From contig NZ_FUXE01000004.1 in the NCBI RefSeq assembly GCF_900167105.1, positions 1-64,000 of the forward strand: DNA of 64,000 nucleotides. Reading direction: 5' to 3'. The notes below the pieces were generated by a model. The model ran no database searches. It was given only the letters and a program-made list of their open reading frames with translations, and was not told the DNA's origin. Numbering within the stretch: the stretch's first letter is position 1; every line of letters begins with the position of its first letter. A program made the position numbers and the translations under genes. Positions 26,701 to 36,500 of the stretch are shown here, one piece after another. This stretch comes from Porphyromonas circumdentaria (lineage in GTDB: Bacteria; Bacteroidota; Bacteroidia; Bacteroidales; Porphyromonadaceae).

Positions 26701-27588
26701 CACAAAATATAAAAGCAGATGAAAACAGACATTAAAGCAACACTTTTATTCCTATCGTTATTAGGGGGCTTAACCTCTTGCATTAACTTTAATTATCAGC
26801 CAGTAACTAATCGCCACGAAATCTTTGGTAAGGTGGGCTACATATGTGATGAGCCCAATAGTTTGGTAGCTTTTGACAGCCATCGTAGTAGCCATTTCCC
26901 TCTCTCCAAAGATGAAAGGCTTACTTTGTCACAGGGCGACACGCTTACCATTAAGTACGATCTTGAAGAAAGCAAGGACAATCTGCTCGTTCGGCTCTGT
27001 TTTGCGTTGCGTGATGTGCGTAACGATCACCCGAACTACCTCAAAAACTTTGATGTAACAGGCTATAAAAAAAAGCGACCAAGATTTGAAATAAAATACG
27101 ACGAATCCTATTGCGCCGAATATGTAGACCTCTGTATGGCAAAGGTGGAGAAAGTGGAGATCACCTCCAACTATGCCTTTGGGGAAGAGTATCCTGCAGG
27201 CAAAGACCTCGCTCCCCTCTCGAAGTTCGTCCTTGATTCTTATGAAGAGTACATACAAAACAACTTTCAACCCCAGGAGGGTGTCTCTTTTCCTAATCAA
27301 AGGCATAGAGTCAAGGGAGACGACAGCGAAGCATGGAGCAAAAGCCGTCTGTATGATTCGAAGTTTGAGTTTTGGATTCCCAAGCCAGCTCTATTGGCAA
27401 GGGATAAAGATGTCGTATTTACGTTCACGTTTCACTTGGTGGATAAGTTGCGGTCCGAGACAGCGCGCAAAACGCTAACGCGCACCATTCGCTTAAAGAT
27501 AGAACCTCACAAGCAGGCGTAGCACTTTTGCCGAGAACTTCTAACCTTATTCAATAAGCCCTTTGCCGTAGAGGTAGAGGGCTTTGTT
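26692..27588 (+). repeat. Large direct repeat (about 890 bp), right copy
   Basis: Right copy of 24376-25269, offset 2316 bp. It has one extra codon and a modest number of substitutions, clustered near the signal peptide and around residue 115. Confidence 0.85.
26719..27522 (+). CDS. Lipoprotein, near-identical copy of 24403, function unknown
   Basis: A 267-residue protein differing from the copy at 24403 mainly in the segment after the lipobox (LTSCINFNYQPVTNRH) and around KKKRPRFEIKYDESYCAEYV. The rest is almost unchanged, including FEFWIPKPALL and the C-terminal RLKIEPHKQA. It begins 16 bp after the protease stop, so it is probably co-transcribed with the protease. The near-identity of flanks and gene shows a recent duplication that enclosed the protease. 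Confidence 0.8.
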   Translation: MKTDIKATLLFLSLLGGLTSCINFNYQPVTNRHEIFGKVGYICDEPNSLVAFDSHRSSHFPLSKDERLTLSQGDTLTIKYDLEESKDNLLVRLCFALRDVRNDHPNYLKNFDVTGYKKKRPRFEIKYDESYCAEYVDLCMAKVEKVEITSNYAFGEEYPAGKDLAPLSKFVLDSYEEYIQNNFQPQEGVSFPNQRHRVKGDDSEAWSKSRLYDSKFEFWIPKPALLARDKDVVFTFTFHLVDKLRSETARKTLTRTIRLKIEPHKQA

Positions 27589-28390
27589 GTCGCTCTCTTG
27601 CACGGCGGTAGGTACATAGAGAGTGCTTTGTTGTGTGTCGGAAGGGGGGATTATCTACTCTTTGCGCAGAAGAAATAGAAGGTATAAACGAATTGATAGC
27701 TATTATCGACTGCTTTTCGACCATTTGTCAACAGGACAACACTACTTTATCAACTCGTGAAGTCGGATTATCGACAACTTATGGACAGTTATATACCCTT
27801 TATCAACAATTATGGTGCGGAGGTTCTAATCCCGCATAGCAATCTGTTTTTGTTTCGCAGGGTTGTTTTCTCTACAACTACTATCAAGGTGTTGATAAGT
27901 GGGCATTATTGCTCTGAAAGGTGCCTATTTGCCACTTTATCCCGATAGGGGCGAATGTCGAAAACCTATAGATAAGTGGTACAATAGCCTGTCGAAAAGC
28001 GATCTTCTCTCTGTTGAAAATGCGGATAGAAACAGCTTCATTCTCTATCCTGTCGGGGTGCACTTCTCTGACCTTCTGTTGAAAATAGGGCTAAAAGAGG
28101 GGCGATGGAAACGCCTGTATTGTTGTTGCCTGTTGTGGAATAGGTCCTAACGAGAGTTCGATTTCGTTGTAACTTGCTTTAGGATATGTCCTAATCCGAG
28201 TTGGGTTTCGTTATAATTTCCGTAATCTTCTGCTGAAAAGGAGCAACGTTCGTCTGTTAAGAAGTTGCTCTCTATGCCCGAGTGGGGCTACTATACGTTA
28301 CCCGTTGCCCTATGAGTTGCTACTTTCTATCTTTCCAACCCGATGCTCTTTCCCTATTCGTGGGAAAAATAATCCATCTCACCCCAAGCG
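27589..28390. other. Intergenic, no gene; short 44-bp tandem duplication
   Basis: Several open frames of 60-85 codons overlap in different phases and none looks like a protein. A degenerate tandem duplication with 44-bp offset starts at 28144 (GTCCTAACGAGAGTT and GTCCTAATCCGAGTT, each followed by a TTTCGTT motif). It precedes the hip promoter. Confidence 0.45.
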
Positions 28391-28416
28391 ATAACTATTG
28401 CTTTTCCAATGATTAT
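28391..28416. promoter_or_regulatory. Candidate HipB operator 1
   Basis: ATAACTATTG and CAATGATTAT form an imperfect inverted repeat around CTTTTC. The right part of the left arm supplies a possible -33 element (ATTG) for the -7 box TATATTTG at 28420-28427. Confidence 0.5.
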
Positions 28417-28419
28417 AGC

Positions 28420-28427
28420 TATATTTG
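28420..28427 (+). promoter_or_regulatory. -7 box of the hipBA promoter
   Basis: TATATTTG lies between the two operator-like sites, 19 bp after ATTG of operator 1. The expected transcription start falls in operator 2. Confidence 0.5.
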
Positions 28428-28432
28428 GTTCG

Positions 28433-28456
28433 TAATAATTGCTTTTTCAGTAGTTA
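28433..28456. promoter_or_regulatory. Candidate HipB operator 2
   Basis: TAATAATTG and CAGTAGTTA around CTTTTT repeat the pattern of operator 1 (TAAYTAWTG-CTTTTY-CARTRRTTA). It ends four bases before the hipB start codon. Confidence 0.5.
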
Positions 28457-28460
28457 TATA

Positions 28461-28799
28461 ATGAACTGGTACGTACTCACAGACAAAGCACTCGTCTCAA
28501 AAATAGGCGAGCGACTGCGCCAAAAACGCTTGGAGCAAAACATCACTCAAAAAGAGTTGGCAGAGCGGGCAGGGGTAGCCGTTAGCAGTGTGGCGGGTGT
28601 AGAGCAAGGCAAGAGCATCTCTTTACTAACCCTTGTTGCCCTCCTCCGAGCACTGCAAGCCCTTCATTTGCTCGAACCTTTCCTACAAGAGCCCGAGATT
28701 AGCCCCATCGCTTATGCACGGATGTTGGAGGGCGAAAAAACTCGACATCGGGCATCGGGAGGGAAAATAAAAAAAGAAAAGGATAACGTCGGATGGTAA
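28461..28799 (+). CDS. hipB: HipB-like antitoxin, helix-turn-helix repressor
   Basis: About 112 residues from ATG 28461, chosen because the longer frame runs through the operator sites. An XRE-type helix-turn-helix covers about residues 10-65 (IGERLRQKRLEQNITQKELA, then ERAGVAVSSVAGVEQGKS). The lysine-rich C-terminal tail probably contacts HipA. It should neutralise the downstream kinase and repress the shared promoter through the two inverted repeats just upstream. Its stop overlaps the hipA start by seven bases. Confidence 0.8.
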   Translation: MNWYVLTDKALVSKIGERLRQKRLEQNITQKELAERAGVAVSSVAGVEQGKSISLLTLVALLRALQALHLLEPFLQEPEISPIAYARMLEGEKTRHRASGGKIKKEKDNVGW

Positions 28800-30076
28800 G
28801 AATTGTAAAAGTATTGATAGGAGGCATATATGCGGGGGCATTATATTGGGATGATGCCAGACAAGTAGCCTCCTTTGAATATGCTCCCGCCTTTAAGAGC
28901 AAGGGGTGGGACTTGTCTCCTATACAGATGCCTATTGCAAGGCAGAGTGTCTATTCCTTTCCAGAACTTTCTAAAGAGACCTTTATGGGACTCCCTGGGC
29001 TATTTGCCGATGCCTTGCCAGACTCTTACGGAAAGGCTTTGTTGGACCGATGGTTAGCATCACAGGGCAGAACAATGGCTAACCCTCTTGAACGCCTCTG
29101 CTATCAAGGCAAACGTTCTATGGGGGCACTCGAGTTTGAGCCTGCAGAAGATACTTTTTTAGAGCAATCCTCTACGGTAGAATTAGAAGCACTCGTCAAA
29201 GTAGCCGCAGAGATATTAAACAATAGAAACTCTTTTAGCACCAATCTTCAGGAGGATAGTCAGAAAGCTCTCATCGACATCATAAAAGTAGGAACTTCTG
29301 CTGGAGGAATGAGGGCAAAAGCTGTAATTGCCTACAATGAAAACACGGGAGAGGTACGCTCGGGACAAGTCGATGCCCCCGAAGGATTTGACCACTGGCT
29401 CCTAAAATTAGATGGCGTAAACAATGCTATGTTGGGAGATCCTCAGCACTACGGAAAAATTGAATATGTCTACTACCTTTTGGCACGTGAGGCAGGAATC
29501 GATATGATGGAGTGCCGACTCAAGGAAGAGCAGGGACGCTCTCACTTTATGACGCGACGTTTCGACCGCATCGGAGGCAACAAAAAGCTACATACGCAAA
29601 CGCTGTGCGGTATAGCTCATTACGACTATAAGATGCCATTAGCTTATTCGTACGAACAGGCTTTCCAAGTGATGCGAGCACTTCGACTTCCTTATCCCGA
29701 TGCCGAGCAGATGTATCGGCGTATGGTGTTTAACGTTATCGCTCGCAACCAAGATGACCACACCAAAAATATATCTTTCGTTATGAACACCTCTGGGGAG
29801 TGGCGTCTATCTCCTGCTTATGATATGTCGTGGGCATACAATCCAGAGGGACAATGGACCGCTCGTCATCAAATGTCCATCAACAACAAGTGGGAGCATA
29901 TCACAAGAGCAGACTTGCTAACCGTGGCAAGTAAGATGCACATCCAATCGCCTGAGAAGATTATAGAAGCCATTGCTGAGGCGGTCTCTTTATGGCAGAG
30001 GTTGGCGAAAGAGCACGATGTACCGAAAGAGAGTATCGAGAAAATCGAACAAACGTTGCTCTACTCTTCAATATAA
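28793..30076 (+). CDS. hipA: HipA-type serine/threonine kinase toxin
   Basis: A 427-residue HipA-family kinase. The N-terminal domain contains GLFADALPDSYGKALLDRWL. The glycine-rich nucleotide loop is GTSAGGMRAKA (about residues 166-176). The catalytic block is FNVIARNQDDHTKNISFVM (about 314-332), followed by the metal-binding LSPAYDMSWAYNP. Known members phosphorylate an aminoacyl-tRNA synthetase or similar target and induce growth arrest; the target here is unknown. The catalytic motifs are intact and HipB is translationally coupled upstream. Confidence 0.88.
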   Translation: MVRIVKVLIGGIYAGALYWDDARQVASFEYAPAFKSKGWDLSPIQMPIARQSVYSFPELSKETFMGLPGLFADALPDSYGKALLDRWLASQGRTMANPLERLCYQGKRSMGALEFEPAEDTFLEQSSTVELEALVKVAAEILNNRNSFSTNLQEDSQKALIDIIKVGTSAGGMRAKAVIAYNENTGEVRSGQVDAPEGFDHWLLKLDGVNNAMLGDPQHYGKIEYVYYLLAREAGIDMMECRLKEEQGRSHFMTRRFDRIGGNKKLHTQTLCGIAHYDYKMPLAYSYEQAFQVMRALRLPYPDAEQMYRRMVFNVIARNQDDHTKNISFVMNTSGEWRLSPAYDMSWAYNPEGQWTARHQMSINNKWEHITRADLLTVASKMHIQSPEKIIEAIAEAVSLWQRLAKEHDVPKESIEKIEQTLLYSSI

Positions 30077-30461
30077 AAATCCTATGCTGAGGCGGGGAGG
30101 GGGAAATGAATTAGCTTTTTCGGAGGAACCCAAACTTCTTAATAGTTCTATTTACAGATATTTTGAAAATGACACTTTTCAAGCAACGCTCAAGTACAAC
30201 GCTTTGGCGTAGGTGATTATAGGGGAGGGATTGCCGTGACAGAATTTTATCATTCTTTCACCTTTCGTTGTTATAATCCCTTTTTCGGAAAGAGTTTCGA
30301 AGATACCCACTGTATTAATGTAGAAGATTTAGAGCCGTTTGAGCGAGAGGAGTAAACCGATAGCTTAAGAGATAAATAAAAGGTAGTTAAGTGTTATGAT
30401 GTATATTTAGGCGCAGGAAAGTCTAACGAGCGTTAAGTTGATGAAGAGTGAAATCGGGCAT
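30077..30461. other. Intergenic with a possible tiny coding remnant
   Basis: No clear gene. A 39-codon frame at 30236-30355 is the only coding-like stretch. Confidence 0.4.
30236..30355 (+). CDS. Possible small or remnant gene, 39 codons
   Basis: Starting at GTG, the frame reads VTEFYHSFTFRCYNPFFGKS and ends in a charged DLEPFEREE. The composition is protein-like, with balanced acidic and aromatic residues, unlike neighbouring frames. It may be the tail of a decayed gene. No family is recognised. Confidence 0.25.
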   Translation: MTEFYHSFTFRCYNPFFGKSFEDTHCINVEDLEPFEREE

Positions 30462-32261
30462 ATGAAGTGGATAAAATGGGTGTGGATAGTCCTTCTTTTT
30501 ATAGGTGGCAACATAAATCTGTATGCTCAATCGCAGGGCGATAGCCTGCGCATCATTGTCTCACAAGAGCCTCCGAGCATTAAAGGCAGTGCCGAACTCT
30601 ACTCCGCTACGCCTCAATGGGGCTATTATACGTTCAATCCCTCGGTACAACTCTCTTTCGGCGCGCCCCATTGGAGCCTTTACGGTAGTTATTCCTATCT
30701 GCGAGAACGCGCCCAGCAAGAGAGCCAATCGCTCTACCGCTATCTTGACCCCGAGCTAGAACATACGACACAAAGCGTTCACACCACGCACTTGGGACGA
30801 CATACCTACCGAGTGGGGGCGGTGAGCACGTTGTACCCGAAGCATACTTTTGGGTTCGAGCTCTATGGTAGCCAGGATGTTCCTCAAAAAGATCTTATTG
30901 AGAGCCGCCTCGACCTCAAAGCAAGCGACGAGACTACACGAAGTGGAACCAGCCAGCAGTATCACGATAGGGGCGCAAACGTTCACCATCTTACGGGCTA
31001 CTATCGATGGGATTTCGACACTCGCAAGAGTTATTTACAAGGGGTACTGACGCTTGCTGATAAAAGGAGTTACTTTCGGAATGGATTGACCTCTGAACTT
31101 TTGCTCCCCCTGCCTCCCACACGCGCAGAGGAGGTACATCACTCGCTTACCGATGGCCGCAATTTTACTGCCTCTTTGGAGGGGTGTAAGCATTGGGAGA
31201 GAGCATGGCAAACTACCTTCGGAGGCGATTACTCCGCCAGTCGCCATACGAGCCGATACCTCCTGCAACGGGGAGCTTCCGATGCTCCTTTGCCCATCGC
31301 CGAGTGGCAGCTTCGAGAGAAGATCGGTGAACTCTATTGGGGGGTGCAAAAAACTTGGGGCGATGCTATTCGTGCCGAGTTTACCTTTCGGGGAAGTGTT
31401 ACGCACATCGACGGAAGAGTACCCGCCGAAGAGCCTGCGGCGCAACAGGTAGTGCAGACCTATTTCGATGGATTGCCTCGCTTTGCCCTCTCCCACCGAT
31501 TAAGCGAAAAGTTTGTGTACGCTCTTTCGTATGAGCGGAGCCTTTTTCGTATGCCCTTTGCGCTGATGAATAACTTTGCTGTTCGTCAGAGCGAACTCCT
31601 CTACGAGGAGGGCAATCCTTGGTTAAAAGCGGAGGTTATCGACATTGCCACGCTCTCTGTGCAGTATGGCGGGCACGCCTCTTCGCTCAAGTATCGCCAT
31701 ACGCCTCGCTCCATTACAGAGTTTTTCGACGTGCGCCACTACGCTCTCTATCGTACGCACTTCAACTATGGCAGTACTCATTCGCTCACACTCGACTACT
31801 CTTATAGCGGTGCGCCTTTCTCTTGGTGGCAGACGAACCTCTATCTGGCGGGTATGTACACACGTATTCCGTGGAGCCACTATCGTAAGGAACTCTTTAC
31901 AGCCATCACTTCGTGGAATAATCTCTTTACGTGGAGGCCTCTCGGTGCCTTTGCCGTGGATGTGGACTTTGAAACGCCTCGCATCTACGGGCACGCTTTT
32001 CAGGAGGGAGGCTTCGAGGTCAATCTTTCGTATAGTCGATCGTTGTGGGCGGATCGGCTCATGTTACAGGTAGGAGTAACCGATTTATTCGATACGTCCG
32101 ATACGACGATTCTACATCGCCTGCCCTCTTTGGAGTATCAATTTGAGTCTAAGGCGCAGAGTAGGGCTATTTGGTGCAAAATCTCTTACCGCTTTGGAGC
32201 GGAGAGGAAGCATAAAACTCCGCTTATCGGGGAGGACGAGGGGTTAGAGATACGCCTTTAG
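30462..32261 (+). CDS. Outer-membrane beta-barrel protein, TonB-receptor-like barrel without plug
   Basis: About 599 residues from ATG 30462, where a signal peptide begins (MKWIKWVWIVLLFIGGNINL, then YAQ). The rest consists of amphipathic strands and aromatic girdles (YTFNPSVQLSFGAPHWSLYG, YSYSGAPFSWWQTNLYLAGM, FEVNLSYSRSLWADRLMLQV) and ends with a strand near AIWCKISYRF followed by a short tail. No plug domain or TonB box is visible. The LTLDYSYSGAPFSWW and WNNLFTWRPLGAF elements resemble the C-terminal barrels of Bacteroidota TonB-dependent receptors of the outer-membrane beta-barrel family. The transported substrate is unknown. Confidence 0.7.
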   Translation: MKWIKWVWIVLLFIGGNINLYAQSQGDSLRIIVSQEPPSIKGSAELYSATPQWGYYTFNPSVQLSFGAPHWSLYGSYSYLRERAQQESQSLYRYLDPELEHTTQSVHTTHLGRHTYRVGAVSTLYPKHTFGFELYGSQDVPQKDLIESRLDLKASDETTRSGTSQQYHDRGANVHHLTGYYRWDFDTRKSYLQGVLTLADKRSYFRNGLTSELLLPLPPTRAEEVHHSLTDGRNFTASLEGCKHWERAWQTTFGGDYSASRHTSRYLLQRGASDAPLPIAEWQLREKIGELYWGVQKTWGDAIRAEFTFRGSVTHIDGRVPAEEPAAQQVVQTYFDGLPRFALSHRLSEKFVYALSYERSLFRMPFALMNNFAVRQSELLYEEGNPWLKAEVIDIATLSVQYGGHASSLKYRHTPRSITEFFDVRHYALYRTHFNYGSTHSLTLDYSYSGAPFSWWQTNLYLAGMYTRIPWSHYRKELFTAITSWNNLFTWRPLGAFAVDVDFETPRIYGHAFQEGGFEVNLSYSRSLWADRLMLQVGVTDLFDTSDTTILHRLPSLEYQFESKAQSRAIWCKISYRFGAERKHKTPLIGEDEGLEIRL

Positions 32262-32811
32262 TCTATCCTTATTGGGCGGTGGTTGGCTCTTTATAGCCCT
32301 ACAAGAGTAGCTCGCATCGACAATGCAATCGGGGACTACTTTGTAAAGGCTCTTTCCCTCTGCTGGAAGCTCTATCAAAACCACTTTTTTAGGGGGAGAG
32401 TGTCTCGCAAAGAAGGTAAAGCAAGTTTCCCTTTTGGAAGTTTAAGATTAGCACGGGAGGAGGAATAACGCTGTTTATCTATTGTTCCCTTTTTGGGAAA
32501 AATCTATTGCGCTCTTTCGGAAAGTAGATTTTACCCGTGCAAAAGGTAGTTTCCTTACGTGTAATTCTCTATTTGCAATCTACGTATATGTATATTCAGC
32601 TTGCGTTTATATATATTCAACTTGCGTATATGTATATGCAATCTTAATATAGAGGATTGTGTGTGATGAAAAGAGAGAGTTATTACTAATAAAAGCATTA
32701 AAAGAGTGCTTGGATAGAGAAAAGTGTACTTATTGGGGGGCTGTTTTCTTTTCTATGTTTTTAATGTTTTTGTATACATTTGCTGTTGATAACTATTAAA
32801 CACATCACACT
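32262..32811. other. Intergenic, no gene; holds a 21-bp repeat array
   Basis: The 21-bp array at 32561-32644 is the main feature. A -7-like TACATTTG at 32775-32782 may start transcription of the lipoprotein gene at 32812. Confidence 0.5.
32561..32644 (-). repeat. 21-bp repeat array (family A, locus 2)
   Basis: On the minus strand four 21-bp units run from 32644 to 32561 and match locus 1 (23988-24079) closely, including the end ATTGCAAATAGAGAATT. It is the same element in inverted orientation, 8.5 kb away. The other end is less well preserved. Confidence 0.75.
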
Positions 32812-33303
32812 ATGAAACTATTAAAAACATGGATAGCCTTGCCGCTATCTCTTTTGCTCTTTGTTAATTGTGTTCCCCGCACGAAGGATTACAAACCTAA
32901 AATCGTGGTGCAGAGTACGAGTGTCTCTACCTACACGGGCGATAGTAAGGAAGAAAATCCGCAGAGCTACGAGACGAAACTGAAGTTGGTGCTCGACAAA
33001 AAGCTCGATTTGCACGCCTCGCTTTTGAATCTCCCCCTGCCCAGTGATTTCAAAAAAGCAACCGTAGAGGCTTCTCTGAAAGGAGATAAGATAGATATTC
33101 TCTACTATCCTGCGCAGGAGAAATCGCAGCGTCAATGCCTTATTGATATAGACTTCGATCTACTGGACGTGGAGGAGGGATCGTATGATATACGTCTATT
33201 CCGCTGTAATTCTTTCGGCAACATCGAGGAGGTCGTGTACAAAGGTTATCACAATCTCTCTATGGGAGAGGTGAAGTATATCCTTTTGGCAGGAAAAGAG
33301 TAA
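32812..33303 (+). CDS. Small lipoprotein, function unknown
   Basis: A 163-residue protein with a lipoprotein signal (MKLLKTWIALPLSLLLFVNC). The mature part is polar and beta-rich (KPKIVVQSTSVSTYTG, ETKLKLVLDKKLDLHASLL, VEEGSYDIRLFRCNSFGNIE) with no recognised domain. It is unrelated in sequence to the three lipoprotein paralogues elsewhere in the window. It is followed by a terminator, so it is probably transcribed alone. Confidence 0.75.
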   Translation: MKLLKTWIALPLSLLLFVNCVPRTKDYKPKIVVQSTSVSTYTGDSKEENPQSYETKLKLVLDKKLDLHASLLNLPLPSDFKKATVEASLKGDKIDILYYPAQEKSQRQCLIDIDFDLLDVEEGSYDIRLFRCNSFGNIEEVVYKGYHNLSMGEVKYILLAGKE

Positions 33304-33333
33304 TATAGCATACACTTTTTACAATCCTAAAAT

Positions 33334-33381
33334 ACGTCCCTTGAGAGGTGAGATGCCTTTTGAGGGGCGTTTCTTTTTTTT
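33334..33381 (+). terminator. Hairpin terminator of the lipoprotein gene
   Basis: ACGTCCCTTGAGAGG pairs with CCTTTTGAGGGGCGT using wobble pairs, followed by a run of T residues to 33381. Confidence 0.7.
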
Positions 33382-33501
33382 TGCCTGTTTTTTTAACGGA
33401 TATCCTCGCTTCTGTACCCTGTTTTGTAGTTTATTTCTCTTTTAATACCTTTGGGGAACCAGAAAATTCCTATAATTATTCAAATTGAAAAGAGAAGTAT
33501 C

Positions 33502-36500
33502 ATGAAAAGAGAAAGAATTTCTTTTGCGAGGAGGAGCTTATGCCTTTTCCTCGTAGGAATGAGCGTAATCCTCGGGTTACGTGCAGGAGAGCCTACTCCC
33601 CCTCCTGCCGATATGGATTTTTCCGTATTAGTGAGTAGCGACCCTGTCGCAACGTTTGAGGTAAACGAAGGTGGGTTCAAAGATGCCTTAGCCACCGACT
33701 GGAAGGTAGTTACCCTAAACACCTTCCCAGGAATGAAGTGGGGTACGACTTTCAAAGATGACTGTTTTAGCATCTCGCCGACCAAATTTTCAGTTAAGGC
33801 ACCTTATTGCAGTTATTTGATCAGCCCCGCTATTGATTTAGGTAAAATGGAGGGCAAAGCTCTTACATTCTCTATGGTCGCTTCGGCTTCGGCAGGAGAG
33901 TCGCCCCTAAAGGTGCTTTTGATCAATGAAAAGGGCGAAATGCTCCGAGAGTTGATGAGTGTGAGCGATTTGTCCCAGTCGTCTACCGCTTACTTTCCCA
34001 AGGAAGTCGATATGCCGAGCGACCTTTCGGGCGTTGGGTTTATCGCTTTCGTTGCAAAGGGCGATAAGAGCAACCGCCGACAATTCAAGTTGGCCGCACT
34101 TAAGCTCGCTCAGGCCTCCAAAGAGGTAGAGATATCTTGCACGCCCAAAGAGGGGCTCTCTTTCGATACCACCGCAGCAGGCGAGGTGGGGGCTACCAAA
34201 GAGGTAGAGATCTTTATTAAGAACTTTACAGGCGTGCCCGAGGTAACGATGACAGGTATCAATGCAGAGGACTTTCGTATCATAGACCGCAATGCCTTAA
34301 CGCATACGGGAGGTAAACTCTCCATCGTATTTGAGCCCAAAAGTGGCGGAGACAAAACGGCCAACGTACAGATTGTAGCGGGTACTGCCACTTTCCTTGT
34401 GCCCCTCTCGGGCAAGGCTACGGGAGCGGCTCCTGCAATCAAACTCTCATCTACTCCCTCCTCGCTCGCTTTTGGTAAGGTTGCCGTGGGTGTAACTTCG
34501 GCTGCGAAAACGCTTACCATCGTGGCGCAAAATGCGTTGCAAACCCCTACTATGAGCCTCAAGGGTACGAATAAGGGCGACTTTCAAGTAACAGGAGGCG
34601 AACAACTCACCCACACGGGCGGAGCACTTAGCGTAACTTTCACCCCTTCTTCGGCAGGGGCAAAGTCCGCTACTATCGAGCTACAAACGGGGGGAACACT
34701 CCTCGAAATACCTTTGAGCGGAGAGGGCGAGGGCACAGCACCTACGCCAGAACCTTCGGAGGATATAGAACTCCTCACCGACCCCTACTTCTACAACTTC
34801 GACGAAGATAACCATCCTAAAGACTGGGACTTCGAGGGCAATGTTACCAAGATAGATAAAGGGTACAACTCCAGCACAGGTTTTGCTATCAGTATCGATG
34901 CCCAAGGGAGCGCAAAGGGCGGTACGGTGATGCAAAAGGTACCGCTCGTAAGCGATAAGGCTACTGTAAAGGCAGGCGATATGCTTGAGGGAACATTCCA
35001 CTTCCGTTCTGTGGGAACGAAAGTAGAGAATGGAGCCGTGCGCTTGGCGTGCCAGTGGTTAGATGCCTCTGGTAACGTGATAACCACTGCCGAAGAGGCA
35101 TTCATCAACAATACTTTCTACTTCGACCGCCATAAGGCTTGGGATAAAGTGGCTTTCAGAACCATTGCCCCAGCGGGTGCTACCCACTTCCTTTTCAAAG
35201 TGGTTACACAGGCAGGTAGTTGGGTAGAGTTGGACGACTTTGGTCTCTTGCGCTTGACACGAGACAATGCCAATATGGCTTTCATCGCCGTACTACCTCA
35301 TATCTCCGTTATCACGGGCGAGAAGGGTAAATCCATTACCCGAGAACTTCTTGTACAGGGGATGAAATTGCCCTACGCACAGACCCCCGTACTCAATGCC
35401 AAGAATGGTACTATGAGTATTGCTCCCGAGAAACTTCCCGCAGGTAACAGCGTGGCCAACTATTCGGTTACGATCAATCCTACGGAAAAAGGAGCTTATT
35501 ACAACGGATACGTTATTAAGTTCATGGGAGACAATGCCGTCTCCACCTCGGCATTCAATGCCTTTTTTATTGATGCTGCCAATCCCCCTGCGGTAAAACT
35601 CTCCGACACAACGCCCGTGCGCACTATGGAGAGCTTCCCCAACGAGACGGACGAAATGACGCTCACTTTTGATGTAACGGGCGTTATCGACTCTCCTACC
35701 GTAGCAGTACAACAAGAGGAAGCAGGCATATTCTTGCTCAATACTTCCAGTTTCTACTACTCTGTGGGGCAAGATAAGGTACTCAACAGTACGGTGAAGG
35801 TAACCTTCCGCCCCAAAGAAGCGAAAGAATACAACGCTACGATTGTTATCTCGGCCGCTCTCATGGAGCCTTTCGTGCTACAAATCAAGGGTAAAGGCAA
35901 GGAACTCAGTGAGGGTTGGGTAGAAAAATTCACGGCAGACAAGCCCCTCGACCCTCGTTTTGTGGGAAATCCTTGGACGGGGTACCACAACTTTGACCGT
36001 GGTTACTATTTCTTAGAGGGATCTTGGCAGGCTCCTGGCCGTGTAGATATCAAAGCGGGCGGTATCATTGAGTGCGATGAGTGGTTTGCCAACGGAATCG
36101 AGCGCATCACCATTGCGCCCATTAGTCTCGCTTCACACCTTAAATTGGAGTATAGCATCGACGGAGGAGGACACTGGAAAGAGGGCGAATCGTTCGATAG
36201 AAGCGGTTCGGCTATGATCGATACGCACAGGCCTACACGCTTCCGCCTTGTAAATCAGACCGAAGAAACCGCCTCTTTGGAGCAGATAAAGCTCTCTTTG
36301 GGCACTCCCGAAGCGCGGATCTCTTACCCCCAACTCAATGAAGAGGCAATGCTGGTGGGTGCCGACGCCCAACCTTTGGCACTCCTTAACGAAACTTTCG
36401 ACGGTACACGCCATACCCGTGGACTGAACCTGCCTGGATGGCAAAATCTGGCACTACAAGCCGATCGTCCTTTCTGGGGGTGGGCGCAAAAGAACATAGC

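Noticed and set aside
27633-28150. Overlapping small frames after the second lipoprotein gene
   Set aside because: They lie in several phases, have no start signals and show no protein-like pattern.
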